Assembly (NCBI RefSeq): GCF_000716445.1
Contig: NZ_JNWK01000025.1
Span: 28,502-92,501, forward strand
DNA from: Streptomyces wedmorensis
GTDB lineage: Bacteria; Actinomycetota; Actinomycetes; Streptomycetales; Streptomycetaceae
DNA: 64,000 bases
Direction: 5' to 3'
The notes below the pieces were generated by a model. That model saw only the letters and a list, made by a program, of their open reading frames with translations, was not told where the DNA came from and did no database searches. A program made the position numbers and the translations under genes. Position 1 is the first letter of the stretch, and every line of letters begins with the position of its first letter. Below, piece by piece: positions 50,838 through 59,285 of this stretch.

Positions 50838-51809
50838 TCAGGGCAGAACCGCGTGGAAGCGGCGGCGGTACTCCGCCGGGCCGGTGCCGAGGGCCCTGAG
50901 GAAGGCGCGGCGCATGGCCTCCGGGGTGCCGTAACCGGAGGCGCGGGCGACCTCCTCGACGCCGCGCGAGGTCTCCTCCAGGAGGCGGCGGGCGTGTTCG
51001 AGCCGGACCCGGTCGACGTAGCGGCCGGGCGGGGTGCCGGTCTCCGCGTGGAAGGCGCGGGCGAAGTGGCGGGGCGAGAGCCGGGCGCGGGCGGCGAGCG
51101 CCTCGACGGAGAGGTCCGCTTCGGGATGCTCGGTGATCCAGTGCTGGAGGTCGCGCAGCGGCTCGCGGCGGGCGGTCTGGGCGGACAGCTGGGCGCTGAA
51201 CTGGGCCTGGTTGCCGGGGCGGCGCAGGAAGACGACCAGGTGGCGGGCGACGGTGAGGGCCACGTCCCGGCCGAGGTCCTCCTCGACCAGTGCGAGGGCC
51301 AGGTCGATGCCGGCGGTGACGCCGGCGGAGGTGGCGAGCCGTCCGTCGCGTACGAAGATCGGGTCCGGGTCGACGTCGACGCCGGGGTAGCGGCGGGCGA
51401 GGTGGTCGCAGGCGATCCAGTGGGTCGTGGCCCGGTGCCCGTCGAGCAGCCCGGCCTCGGCGAGGAGCAGGGCGCCGGTGCAGACGGAGACCAGGCGTCC
51501 GGCGCGCGGGGCGTGCTCGCGCAGCCAGTCGATCAGGGCCGGGTCGGGTGCCCGGGTGCCCTCGCCGCCGGGGACGACGAGGGTGTGCGGCGGGCCGTCG
51601 GCGAGCGCCTCGTCGAGGGTGGTGTCGGGGAGCAGGCGCAGTCCGCTGTGCGTACGGACCGGGCCGCCGTCCAAGGAGGCGGTCCGGATCGGGTAGGCGT
51701 CCGGGTCGCCGGCGGCGCGGCCGGCACCGGCGAACACCTCGACGGGGCCGGTGACGTCGAGGCTCTGCACGTCGTCGAAGAGGACGACGAGGACGGGTCG
51801 CTGCGTCAT
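50838..51809 (-). CDS. GlxA-family AraC regulator (DJ-1 sensor plus AraC DNA-binding domain)
   Basis: 323 aa. The first ~190 residues form a DJ-1/PfpI domain (VLVVLFDDVQSLDVTGPVE, HTLVVPGGEGTRAP, and RLVSVCTGALLLAEAG with its Cys, then ATTHWIACDHL). The last ~90 residues are an AraC helix-turn-helix pair (LSVEALAARARLSPRHFARA; VEEVARASGYGTPEAMRRAF). Such regulators sense amino-acid or amine signals. The downstream PfpI gene is likely its target, and the dyad at 51907-51922 near its promoter is a possible binding site. Confidence 0.92.
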   Translation of the reverse strand: MTQRPVLVVLFDDVQSLDVTGPVEVFAGAGRAAGDPDAYPIRTASLDGGPVRTHSGLRLLPDTTLDEALADGPPHTLVVPGGEGTRAPDPALIDWLREHAPRAGRLVSVCTGALLLAEAGLLDGHRATTHWIACDHLARRYPGVDVDPDPIFVRDGRLATSAGVTAGIDLALALVEEDLGRDVALTVARHLVVFLRRPGNQAQFSAQLSAQTARREPLRDLQHWITEHPEADLSVEALAARARLSPRHFARAFHAETGTPPGRYVDRVRLEHARRLLEETSRGVEEVARASGYGTPEAMRRAFLRALGTGPAEYRRRFHAVLP

Positions 51810-51906
51810 GCCCCCATCCTTCGCGCCGGCCGGCGCGTCCGCAACGACGGGCAACCCACCTTTTCTGCCATCGCCGCGGGCGGGCGCGATGGACCGGTTC
51901 CCGTCG

Positions 51907-51922
51907 TACCGACCAGTCGGTA
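51907..51922. promoter_or_regulatory. operator-like dyad before the SCO6745-family gene
   Basis: TACCGACCAGTCGGTA has 7-base perfect arms and a 2-base centre. It lies 12 bases before the SCO6745-family start codon and 97 bases before the GlxA-type start on the opposite strand. TetR/AcrR-type sites look like this. Confidence 0.55.
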
Positions 51923-51934
51923 ACCTTCGGTTCC

Positions 51935-52801
51935 ATGACGACTGCTCTGCCCCCGCGCGCGGGACGCCGCTGCCACAACGCCCTCAACCCGCTGCACTCC
52001 ACGCTCTACTTCTCGCCCGACCTGGACCGCGAGTTCACCGCCCTCGGCTTCACCGACGCGAGCGCGATGCGGCTCGCCGCACGGAGCGCCGCCCTCGGCG
52101 CGGTGGGCGCGGGCACGGTCGCCGCGACCTTCTACAACTACAGCCACGACCTGCTCGCCCGGCACCTGCCCGCCGTCTGGGAGACCGCCTCCCCCGCCGA
52201 GGTCCTGGACGCACGGCTGCGGACCGCCGACGCGACCCTGCGCCGGCTGCTCGGCGACGACGCCGTCGCCTCCCCCGAGATGGCCGAGGCGGCCGGGCTC
52301 GCGCTGCGCGCCACCGAGGCCTGCACCCGGCACGCCCGGCCGCTGTACTCCGCCCACGCGGACCTCCCGGTGCCCGAGGAGCCCCACCTCGCCTACTGGC
52401 ACGCCGCCACCCTGCTGCGCGAGCACCGGGGCGACGGCCACCTCACGGCGCTGCTCTCCGCCGGGCTCGACCCCGTCGAGGCCCTCGTCTCGCACACCGC
52501 CACCGGCAAGGGCATGGCCCCGCGCTGGGTCCTCGGCTCCCGCGGCTGGCGGCGCGCCGACTGGGACGCGGCGGCGGAGCGGCTGCGCGAGCGCGGGCTG
52601 CTCGACGCCGACGGCGAACTGACGGAGTCGGGCACCGCCCTCCGCGCCGAGTTGGAGGAGCACACCGACCGGCTGGACTCCGCCCCGTACGAGCACCTCG
52701 GCGCGGCCGGCGTCGAGCGCCTGACCGAGCTGGGACGCGGCTTCCTGTTCACCGCGGCCGCCGCCGGCGCCTTCCCGGCGGACCTCGGCGGCAAGGGGTG
52801 A
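51935..52801 (+). CDS. SCO6745-family protein
   Basis: 288 aa. It matches the actinobacterial family named after S. coelicolor SCO6745, as I recall it: starts with CHNALNPLHSTLYFSPDLD, contains YFSPDLDREFTALGF, AALGAVGAGTVAATFYNYS and HLAYWHAATLLREHRGDGHL, plus GWRRADWDAAAERLRERGL, a winged-helix-like C-terminal part resembling MarR-type DNA-binding folds. No catalytic motif is visible. Its name matches this genomic region in S. coelicolor. Function unknown. Confidence 0.8.
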   Translation: MTTALPPRAGRRCHNALNPLHSTLYFSPDLDREFTALGFTDASAMRLAARSAALGAVGAGTVAATFYNYSHDLLARHLPAVWETASPAEVLDARLRTADATLRRLLGDDAVASPEMAEAAGLALRATEACTRHARPLYSAHADLPVPEEPHLAYWHAATLLREHRGDGHLTALLSAGLDPVEALVSHTATGKGMAPRWVLGSRGWRRADWDAAAERLRERGLLDADGELTESGTALRAELEEHTDRLDSAPYEHLGAAGVERLTELGRGFLFTAAAAGAFPADLGGKG

Positions 52802-52908
52802 CGCCGGGTCGGGCGAACCGCCGGGACGGGTCGGTTGCCGCGTCCGGGTGACCGACCCGGCACAATGCACTCGCAAGCTTGAGGCACGAGAAGGCGAGTC
52901 GGGACACA

Positions 52909-55329
52909 GTGACGACGTCCATCGAAGCAAGGATCGCCGAGGAGCTCGGCGTACGCGAGCGACAGGTGAAGGCAGCCGTCGAGCTCCTCGACGGCGGTTC
53001 GACCGTGCCGTTCATCGCGCGCTACCGCAAGGAAGCGACCGAGATGCTCGACGACGCGCAGCTGCGCACGCTCGAGGAGCGGCTGCGCTACCTGCGCGAG
53101 CTGGAGGACCGCCGGACGGCGATCCTCGACTCGGTACGCGAGCAGGGCAAGCTGACGCCGGAGCTGGAGGCCGGCATCCGGGCGGCCGACACCAAGGCGC
53201 GCCTGGAGGACATCTACCTGCCCTTCAAGCCGAAGCGCCGGACGAAGGCCCAGATCGCCCGCGAGGCCGGTCTCGAACCGCTGGCGGAGGGACTGCTCGC
53301 CGACCCCTCGGTCGAGCCGGCGGCCGCCGCCGCGGCCTTCGTGGACGGGGACAAGGGCGTCGCGGACGCCGCCGCCGCCCTGGAGGGCGCGCGGGCGATC
53401 CTCGCCGAGAAGTTCTCCGAGGACGCCGACCTCATCGGCGAGCTGCGCGAACGCATGTGGGGCCGCGGCCGGCTCGTCGCGAAGGTGCGGGACGGGCAGG
53501 AGGAGGCCGGTGCGAAGTTCGCCGACTACTTCGACTTCGCCGAGCCGTTCACGGCGCTGCCCTCGCACCGCGTGCTCGCCATGCTGCGGGGCGAGAAGGA
53601 GGACGTGCTCAGCCTGGACCTGGAGCCGGAGGAGCCGTCGGAACTGCCCGGCCCGTCCTCGTACGAGGGCATCGTCGCGGGCCGCTTCGGCGTCGCCGAC
53701 CGCGGTCGCCCCGGCGACAAGTGGCTCCAGGACACGGTCCGCTGGGCCTGGCGGACCCGCATCCTCGTCCACCTCGGGATCGACCTGCGGCTGCGGCTGC
53801 GCACGGCGGCCGAGGACGAGGCGGTCCGCGTCTTCGCGGCGAACCTGCGCGACCTGCTGCTCGCGGCGCCGGCCGGCACCCGGGCGACGCTCGGCCTCGA
53901 CCCCGGTTTCCGTACCGGCGTGAAGGTCGCCGTGGTCGACGCCACGGGCAAGGTGGTGGCCACCGACACGATCTACCCGCACGTCCCCGCCAACAAGTGG
54001 GACCAGGCGCTCGACCGGCTGGCCCGCCTGGCGAAGGAGCACGCGGTCGAGCTCGTCGCGATCGGCAACGGCACCGCCTCCCGCGAGACCGACAAGCTCG
54101 CCGGTGAACTCCTCTCCAAGCACCCCGAGTTGAAGCTGACCAAGGTGATGGTCTCGGAGGCCGGCGCCTCGGTCTACTCGGCCTCCGCCTTCGCCTCACA
54201 GGAACTCCCCGACCTCGACGTGTCGTTGCGCGGCGCCGTCTCCATCGCCCGGCGGCTCCAGGACCCGCTCGCGGAGCTGGTGAAGATCGACCCGAAGTCC
54301 ATCGGCGTCGGCCAGTACCAGCACGACCTGGCCGAAGTGAAGCTCTCGCGCTCCCTCGACGCCGTGGTCGAGGACTGTGTGAACGGCGTCGGCGTCGACG
54401 TCAACACCGCTTCCGCGCCGCTGCTTTCGCGGGTCTCCGGCATCAGCGGCGGCCTCGCCGAGAACATCGTGGCGCACCGGGACGCCAACGGTCCGTTCCG
54501 CTCCCGCAAGGCGCTCAAGGACGTGGCCAGGCTCGGCCCGAAGGCGTACGAGCAGTGCGCGGGCTTCCTCCGCATCCGGGGCGGCGACGACCCGCTCGAC
54601 GCGTCGTCGGTGCACCCGGAGGCGTACCCGGTGGTGCGCAGGATGGTGAAGGCGACGGGCGGCGAGGTCGCGGCGCTGATCGGCGACACCGGTCGGCTGC
54701 GCTCGCTGCGCGCGGACGACTTCGTCGACGGGGCCTTCGGTCTGCCGACCGTGACCGACATCCTGCGCGAGCTGGAGAAGCCGGGCCGCGACCCGCGACC
54801 CGCGTTCAAGACGGCCACCTTCAAGGACGGCGTCGAGAAGATCGGCGACCTCGCGTCCGGGATGGTCCTGGAGGGCGTCGTCACGAACGTGGCGGCCTTC
54901 GGCGCGTTCGTGGACATCGGCGTCCACCAGGACGGTCTGGTGCACGTCTCGGCGATGTCGAAGAACTTCGTCAAGGACCCGCGCGACGTGGTGAAGCCCG
55001 GCGACGTCGTCAAGGTGAAGGTCCTCGACATCGACATCCCCCGCAAGCGCATCTCGCTGACCCTGCGCCTCGACGACGAGCCCGGCGCGGACGCGGCCGG
55101 CGGCGCGCCCAAGCGCGAGCGGGGCGAGCGCTCCGGCCGGCCGCCGCAGCAGCGTCAGGGCGGCGGCGGTCGCCGGTCCGAGCGCGGCGACCGCAACGAC
55201 CGCGGCGACCGTACGGAGCGCGGCGGCGGCCGGGACCGGTCGGCGGCCCCGGCGCCCGGCAACAGCGCCATGGCGGACGCCCTGCGCAAGGCCGGCCTCC
55301 TCGGCGAGGGCGGCGGCAAGCGCCGCTAG
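52909..55329 (+). CDS. tex: Tex-family RNA-binding protein
   Basis: 806 aa from a GTG. The domain order is the Tex one: an N-terminal helical Tex_N region (QVKAAVELLDGGSTVPFIAR), a YqgF-like RNase H fold near residue 330 (LGLDPGFRTGVKVAVVD), a helix-hairpin-helix block (LLSRVSGISGGLAENIVAHR) and an S1 domain near 650-725 (EGVVTNVAAFGAFVDIGVHQ, DGLVHVSAM). The last ~80 residues are an Arg/Gly/Asp-rich tail (RNDRGDRTERGGGRDR) typical of actinobacterial versions. Tex proteins affect transcription and stress responses and bind nucleic acids. Confidence 0.95.
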   Translation: MTTSIEARIAEELGVRERQVKAAVELLDGGSTVPFIARYRKEATEMLDDAQLRTLEERLRYLRELEDRRTAILDSVREQGKLTPELEAGIRAADTKARLEDIYLPFKPKRRTKAQIAREAGLEPLAEGLLADPSVEPAAAAAAFVDGDKGVADAAAALEGARAILAEKFSEDADLIGELRERMWGRGRLVAKVRDGQEEAGAKFADYFDFAEPFTALPSHRVLAMLRGEKEDVLSLDLEPEEPSELPGPSSYEGIVAGRFGVADRGRPGDKWLQDTVRWAWRTRILVHLGIDLRLRLRTAAEDEAVRVFAANLRDLLLAAPAGTRATLGLDPGFRTGVKVAVVDATGKVVATDTIYPHVPANKWDQALDRLARLAKEHAVELVAIGNGTASRETDKLAGELLSKHPELKLTKVMVSEAGASVYSASAFASQELPDLDVSLRGAVSIARRLQDPLAELVKIDPKSIGVGQYQHDLAEVKLSRSLDAVVEDCVNGVGVDVNTASAPLLSRVSGISGGLAENIVAHRDANGPFRSRKALKDVARLGPKAYEQCAGFLRIRGGDDPLDASSVHPEAYPVVRRMVKATGGEVAALIGDTGRLRSLRADDFVDGAFGLPTVTDILRELEKPGRDPRPAFKTATFKDGVEKIGDLASGMVLEGVVTNVAAFGAFVDIGVHQDGLVHVSAMSKNFVKDPRDVVKPGDVVKVKVLDIDIPRKRISLTLRLDDEPGADAAGGAPKRERGERSGRPPQQRQGGGGRRSERGDRNDRGDRTERGGGRDRSAAPAPGNSAMADALRKAGLLGEGGGKRR

Positions 55330-55372
55330 GCGGCTGGACGGCCGGGCCGGTCGGAGGCTGGGCGGCTCGGCG

Positions 55373-55501
55373 TTCACCCCGTCAGGCGGCCCGGAGCATC
55401 CGGACGGCCAGGCGGTTCACCCCGCCAGGCGGCCCGGAGCATCCGGACGGCCAGGCGGTTCACCCCGCCAGGCGGCCCGGAGCATCCGGACGGCCAGGCG
55501 T
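55373..55501. repeat. three tandem copies of a 43-bp repeat
   Basis: Units begin at 55373, 55416 and 55459 (TTCACCCCG[T/C]CAGGCGGCCC start) and differ by one base between the first and the others. They lie just after tex, before its terminator. No coding frame covers them. Each unit can form small hairpins (CCGGAGCATCCGG). Confidence 0.9.
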
Positions 55502-55554
55502 TCAGGGCGGCCCGGTGCCGGGCCGTACGCGCCGCCCCCGTACGCTCCGCAGAA

Positions 55555-55594
55555 CGGCCGAGGCCGCGCCCCCGTCGGGGCGCGGCCTCGGCCG
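55555..55594. terminator. bidirectional terminator between tex and the 133-aa gene
   Basis: Perfect 18-base arms (starting CGGCCGAGGCC) around a 4-base loop, between convergent genes. One of the strongest hairpins in the window. Confidence 0.85.
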
Positions 55595-55610
55595 TGTGGG
55601 GTATGGCGGG

Positions 55611-56012
55611 TCAGGGCAGGAAGCGCATCGCCCAGTCGGCGCGGTGGGCGACGGACAGGTCGTCGTCCTGGGTGAGCGGCTGGAGCAGTGCGCGGGCCGC
55701 CTTCGGGTCGGCCTGCACGAGTTCGACGATCTCGGCCGCCAGGCCGTCCTGGTCGTCTCCGAGGTCGACGGCCGAGGCGCGGACCAGGGCCGGCAGGGCC
55801 TCCGGGCCGCCGATGGCGGCGAGGACGCCGCCGAGGAGCTCGCGGGCGTAGGCGTTCCGTTCCGTGAGGGCGCGGTCCAGCTCCGACTGGAGGCGCGGCA
55901 GGAGGCCCGCGTCGCCCGAGGCGGCGATCTCGTCGGCGAGGTCGATGGTCTCGTCGACGTCCGCGTCGAGATCGTCCAGCATCTCGGTCAGCCGGGTCAG
56001 TAGGTCGGTCAT
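55611..56012 (-). CDS. HEAT-like hypothetical protein (133 aa)
   Basis: 133 aa, all helical and acidic: DLLTRLTEMLDDLDADVDET, EIAASGDAGLLPRLQSELDR, LLGGVLAAIGGPEALPALVR and DPKAARALLQPLTQDDD suggest short HEAT-like repeats. I recall conserved Streptomyces proteins like it, without function. Its start overlaps the comB stop by four bases, so they form one unit, and it may assist the ComB-like enzyme. Confidence 0.75.
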   Translation of the reverse strand: MTDLLTRLTEMLDDLDADVDETIDLADEIAASGDAGLLPRLQSELDRALTERNAYARELLGGVLAAIGGPEALPALVRASAVDLGDDQDGLAAEIVELVQADPKAARALLQPLTQDDDLSVAHRADWAMRFLP

Positions 56013-56734
56013 GCTGCTGCCTCCTGGAAAGCGCCGTCCATCAGGACGGGGACGGTCGTCGAGCTGTCGGTCTCGGCGGCCACGGCCACGTCCTGCGGAT
56101 AGCCGTACTCGTACAGTTCACGGCCCGAGTCACAGCCGTGCAAGGCGGCGACCGGGTCCTCCGTCGCCGACCACAGCGTGGCCGCCGCGGCCGCCTCCGG
56201 GCTCAGTGGGCCCCTGCCCACGAGAGCGGAGAGCACCGCTCCCGCGCCCAGCAGATCCTCGAGCGCCGGGCGCAGCGAGCCGTCGGGCCACCGCTCGCCG
56301 GAGGCGATGACCGCGAGCGGGCGGTCGGCCGTGCCGTACCCGCGGTCCGTGAGCCAGCGGGCGACGGCGGTGTGGTTGCGCAGGGAGGCGGCGACGACGG
56401 TCGCGGCGCCGGCCTCGGCCGCGATGGTGGAGCCGTTCGGGGACGGCAGGACCAGACGGGCGGGTGCCGGGGCGGCGCGCAGGGCCGCCGGGGAGAGCGT
56501 CCACGGGTGCTCGGGGGTCGCCTCGCGGCGGCCGACGGCGAGGGTCGCCCCCACGCGGGACGCGTACGCGGCGGCCGTGGCGTCCCGCCACCGGTAGGGG
56601 TGGACGGCCGTGCCGGCCTCGACGGCGACGCCCACGGCGGTGGTGAACGACAGCACGTCGACCACGACCACGCAGGCGGCCGCCGGGGCGAGGGCCCTGG
56701 CCTCGACGGGCCCCCAGCCGAAGGAGACCGTCAT
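56009..56734 (-). CDS. comB: 2-phosphosulfolactate phosphatase family protein (ComB)
   Basis: 241 aa. Family markers are VVVVDVLSFTTAVGVAVEAG, LPSPNGSTIAAEAG and CDSGRELYEYGYPQDVAVAAE. ComB removes phosphate from 2-phosphosulfolactate in coenzyme M synthesis in methanogens, but it is widespread in bacteria that lack coenzyme M, where the role is not settled. The gene stands between an ABC-F ATPase and the 133-aa helical protein. It overlaps the latter by four bases. Confidence 0.9.
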   Translation of the reverse strand: MTVSFGWGPVEARALAPAAACVVVVDVLSFTTAVGVAVEAGTAVHPYRWRDATAAAYASRVGATLAVGRREATPEHPWTLSPAALRAAPAPARLVLPSPNGSTIAAEAGAATVVAASLRNHTAVARWLTDRGYGTADRPLAVIASGERWPDGSLRPALEDLLGAGAVLSALVGRGPLSPEAAAAATLWSATEDPVAALHGCDSGRELYEYGYPQDVAVAAETDSSTTVPVLMDGAFQEAAA

Positions 56735-56762
56735 CGCGGGCCCCGTCCGCGGCAGACGGTCA

Positions 56763-58400
56763 TCAGAGCTCGGTCACCTTGCCGCCGGCGACCTCGATGC
56801 GCCGGGTGGTGCGGACCGCGTCCAGCATGCGCCGGTCGTGGGTGACCAGGAGCAGGGTGCCCGTGTACGAGTCGAGGGCGGACTCCAGCTGCTCGATGGC
56901 CGGCAGGTCGAGGTGGTTGGTCGGCTCGTCGAGGACGAGCAGGTTCACGCCCCGGCCCTGGAGCAGGGCGAGCGCGGCGCGGGTCCGCTCGCCCGGGGAG
57001 AGCGTCGTCGCGGGCCGCAGCACGTGCTCGGCCTTGAGGCCGAACTTGGCGAGCAGCGTCCGGACGTCGGCGGGCTCGGTGTCGGGCACCGCCGCGCAGA
57101 ACGCCTCCAGGAGGGTCTCGGTGCCGTGGAACAGCTTGCGGGCCTGGTCGACCTCGCCGACGACGACGCCCGAGCCGAGCACCGTGTCGCCGGAGTCCAG
57201 CGGGAGGCGGCCGAGCAGGGCGGCGAGCAGGGTCGACTTGCCGGCGCCGTTGGCACCGGTGACGGCCACGCGGTCGGCCCAGTCGATCTGGAGGGTGACG
57301 GGACCGAAGGAGAAGTCGCCGCGACGCACCTCTGCCTCGCGCAGGGTCGCCACAACCGAGCCGGAGCGCGGCGCCGAGGCGATCTCCATGCGGAGCTCCC
57401 ACTCCTTGCGGGGCTCCTCGACGACGTCGAGGCGTTCGATCATGCGCTGGGTCTGCCGGGCCTTCGCCGCCTGCTTCTCGCTGGCCTCGCTGCGCGCGTT
57501 GCGGCCGAGCTTGTCGCCGTCGGTGGCCTTGCGGCGGGCGTTCTTGACGCCCTGGGTCATCCAGGAGCGCTGCATGTGGCCGCGCGCCTCCAGGGCGGCC
57601 TTCTTGCCCGCGTACTCGTCGTAGTCCTCGCGCGCGTGGCGCCGGGCGGTGTCCCGCTCGTCGAGGTAGGCGTCGTAACCGCCGCCGTACAGGGTGATCT
57701 GCTGCTGGGCCAGGTCCAGTTCCAGGACCTTGGTGACGGTGCGGGTGAGGAACTCGCGGTCGTGGCTGATGACGACCGTGCCGGCGCGCAGCCCCTTCAC
57801 GAACGTCTCCAGGCGCTCCAGGCCGTCCAGGTCCAGGTCGTTGGTGGGCTCGTCGAGCAGGAAGACGTCGTAGCGCGAGAGGAGCAACGAGGCGAGACCC
57901 GCGCGGGCCGCCTGGCCGCCGGAGAGCGAGGTCATCGGCTGGTCGAGGCCGACGGTGAGGCCGAGGGAGTCCGCGACCTCGTCGGCGCGCTCGTCGAGGT
58001 CGGCGCCGCCGAGGTTCAGCCAGCGCTCCAGCGTGACGGAGTACGCGTCGTCGGCGCCCGGGGTGCCGTCGACGAGGCCCTGGGTGGCCTCGTCCATGGC
58101 CTCCTGGGCGGCGGCCACGCCGGTGCGCCGGGCGAGGAACTCGCGCACGGTCTCGCCCGCGCGCCGCTCCGGCTCCTGCGGGAGGTGCCCGACGGACGCG
58201 GTGGGCGGGGAGAGCCGCAGCTCGCCCTCCTCCGGGGTGTCCAGGCCTGCCAGCAGCCGGAGCAGCGTCGACTTGCCGGCGCCGTTGACGCCGACGAGGC
58301 CGATGACGTCGCCGGGGGCGACGACCAGGTCGAGCCCGGCGAAGAGGGTGCGTTCGCCGTGGCCGGCGGCGAGGTCCTTGGCGACGAGGGTTGCAGTCAT
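56763..58400 (-). CDS. ABC-F family ATPase
   Basis: 545 aa, two ABC domains without membrane segments. Domain 1: GLVGVNGAGKSTLLRLLAG, SLSGGQAARAGLASLLL, FLLDEPTNDLDLD. Linker (~230-300) is charged and helical (REDYDEYAGKKAALEARG). Domain 2: AVTGANGAGKSTLLAALLG, LSPGERTRAALALLQG, LLVLDEPTNHLDLP. ABC-F proteins bind the ribosome and resolve stalls or protect against antibiotics. The linker length is of the housekeeping/antibiotic resistance range; which one cannot be told here. Confidence 0.94.
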   Translation of the reverse strand: MTATLVAKDLAAGHGERTLFAGLDLVVAPGDVIGLVGVNGAGKSTLLRLLAGLDTPEEGELRLSPPTASVGHLPQEPERRAGETVREFLARRTGVAAAQEAMDEATQGLVDGTPGADDAYSVTLERWLNLGGADLDERADEVADSLGLTVGLDQPMTSLSGGQAARAGLASLLLSRYDVFLLDEPTNDLDLDGLERLETFVKGLRAGTVVISHDREFLTRTVTKVLELDLAQQQITLYGGGYDAYLDERDTARRHAREDYDEYAGKKAALEARGHMQRSWMTQGVKNARRKATDGDKLGRNARSEASEKQAAKARQTQRMIERLDVVEEPRKEWELRMEIASAPRSGSVVATLREAEVRRGDFSFGPVTLQIDWADRVAVTGANGAGKSTLLAALLGRLPLDSGDTVLGSGVVVGEVDQARKLFHGTETLLEAFCAAVPDTEPADVRTLLAKFGLKAEHVLRPATTLSPGERTRAALALLQGRGVNLLVLDEPTNHLDLPAIEQLESALDSYTGTLLLVTHDRRMLDAVRTTRRIEVAGGKVTEL

Positions 58401-58476
58401 CAGGGGACGAATCTTACGGGGACGCCCACCCGGGCGTGCCGCGCGGTCGCGGCACCTCCTCGGACCACCCGGTCAC

Positions 58477-58634
58477 ACCGCCGGGCGAGGCCGTCCGGTC
58501 AGGTCGCTGGGCGAAGCCGTCCGGGCGTGCACGCCGCCCGAGGCCGTCCGGTCGTACCGCCGGGCGAGGCCGTCCGGTCAGGTCGCTGGGCAAAGCCGTC
58601 CGGGCGAAGCCGTCCGGGCGTGCACGCCGGGCGA
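58477..58634. repeat. two 79-bp imperfect tandem repeats with GCCGTCCGG cores
   Basis: The unit ACCGCCGGGCGAGGCCGTCC begins at 58477 and again at 58556, with about six copies of GCCGTCCGG inside. It occupies the gap between the ABC-F start and the 58673 gene. No convincing gene overlaps it. Confidence 0.8.
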
Positions 58635-58672
58635 CGCCGTCGGGGCGGGTGCCACGGGGTCACGCTTCGCGG

Positions 58673-59215
58673 TCACGCCGCGCGCGGGGGTGCGAGCGGA
58701 AGGGAGCTCGCCGAGGCGGGTGCCGTGCCGGGGCGGCTGCCCGGGGTGGTGCCGCCGGTGGGGCCGGCGGCCGGGACGCCGGGGGGCTCGGCGCGCAGGC
58801 GGTGGAGGACGGCGCGGTAGGCGGGGCCGTGGAAACGGTACGGGCCGATGCCCGGGTAGACGTCCCGTGCCGGGTCGACGGTGGGGCCGGTCTGCCAGGC
58901 GAGGTCGCGCCAGACGACGTCGTCGCCGGAGCGCTCGACGACGGCGGTGACGGCTCCGCAGCCGGGGTCGTCGCAGTCCGGGCAGGAGTGGATCACCCGG
59001 CGGGTGCCGTCGGCCAGGAGGAGGCGTTCGGCGTGCTCGGCGCGGACGGTGGGCGGGAGGTCCGCCGCGAGCGGCGAGACGGCGTCGACGCCGTCGACCT
59101 CGTCGAGCCGGTGGAGCAGCGCCCTGCCGTCGACGAGGAAGTCACGGAGCGGAGCGGACGCGCCGCCCGCGGGGGCGGCGGGGACGAGGTCGAGGGATGC
59201 GTACGGGACCGGCAT
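58673..59215 (-). CDS. hypothetical protein with Cys cluster (180 aa)
   Basis: 180 aa from an ATG; a longer frame upstream is the shadow of the divergent flavoprotein gene. The middle contains HSCPDCDDPGCGAVTAVVE, a CxxC..C group that could bind a metal, then DDVVWRDLAWQTGPTVDP and YRFHGPAYRAVLHRLRAE. I recall similar Streptomyces proteins without function. The last ~35 residues are Pro/Gly/Ala-rich. It is divergent from the D-amino-acid-oxidase-like gene by about 70 bases. Confidence 0.7.
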   Translation of the reverse strand: MPVPYASLDLVPAAPAGGASAPLRDFLVDGRALLHRLDEVDGVDAVSPLAADLPPTVRAEHAERLLLADGTRRVIHSCPDCDDPGCGAVTAVVERSGDDVVWRDLAWQTGPTVDPARDVYPGIGPYRFHGPAYRAVLHRLRAEPPGVPAAGPTGGTTPGSRPGTAPASASSLPLAPPRAA

Positions 59216-59285
59216 GACTCGAGTCTTCCGGCGTTCCGTGGCCGCCCCGTCCCGGAAATGTCCCGGTCCCGGTACGGTCCGGGCC

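Noticed and set aside
55373..55501. possible CRISPR array
   Set aside because: The units are contiguous with no variable spacers, and no cas gene is in the window.
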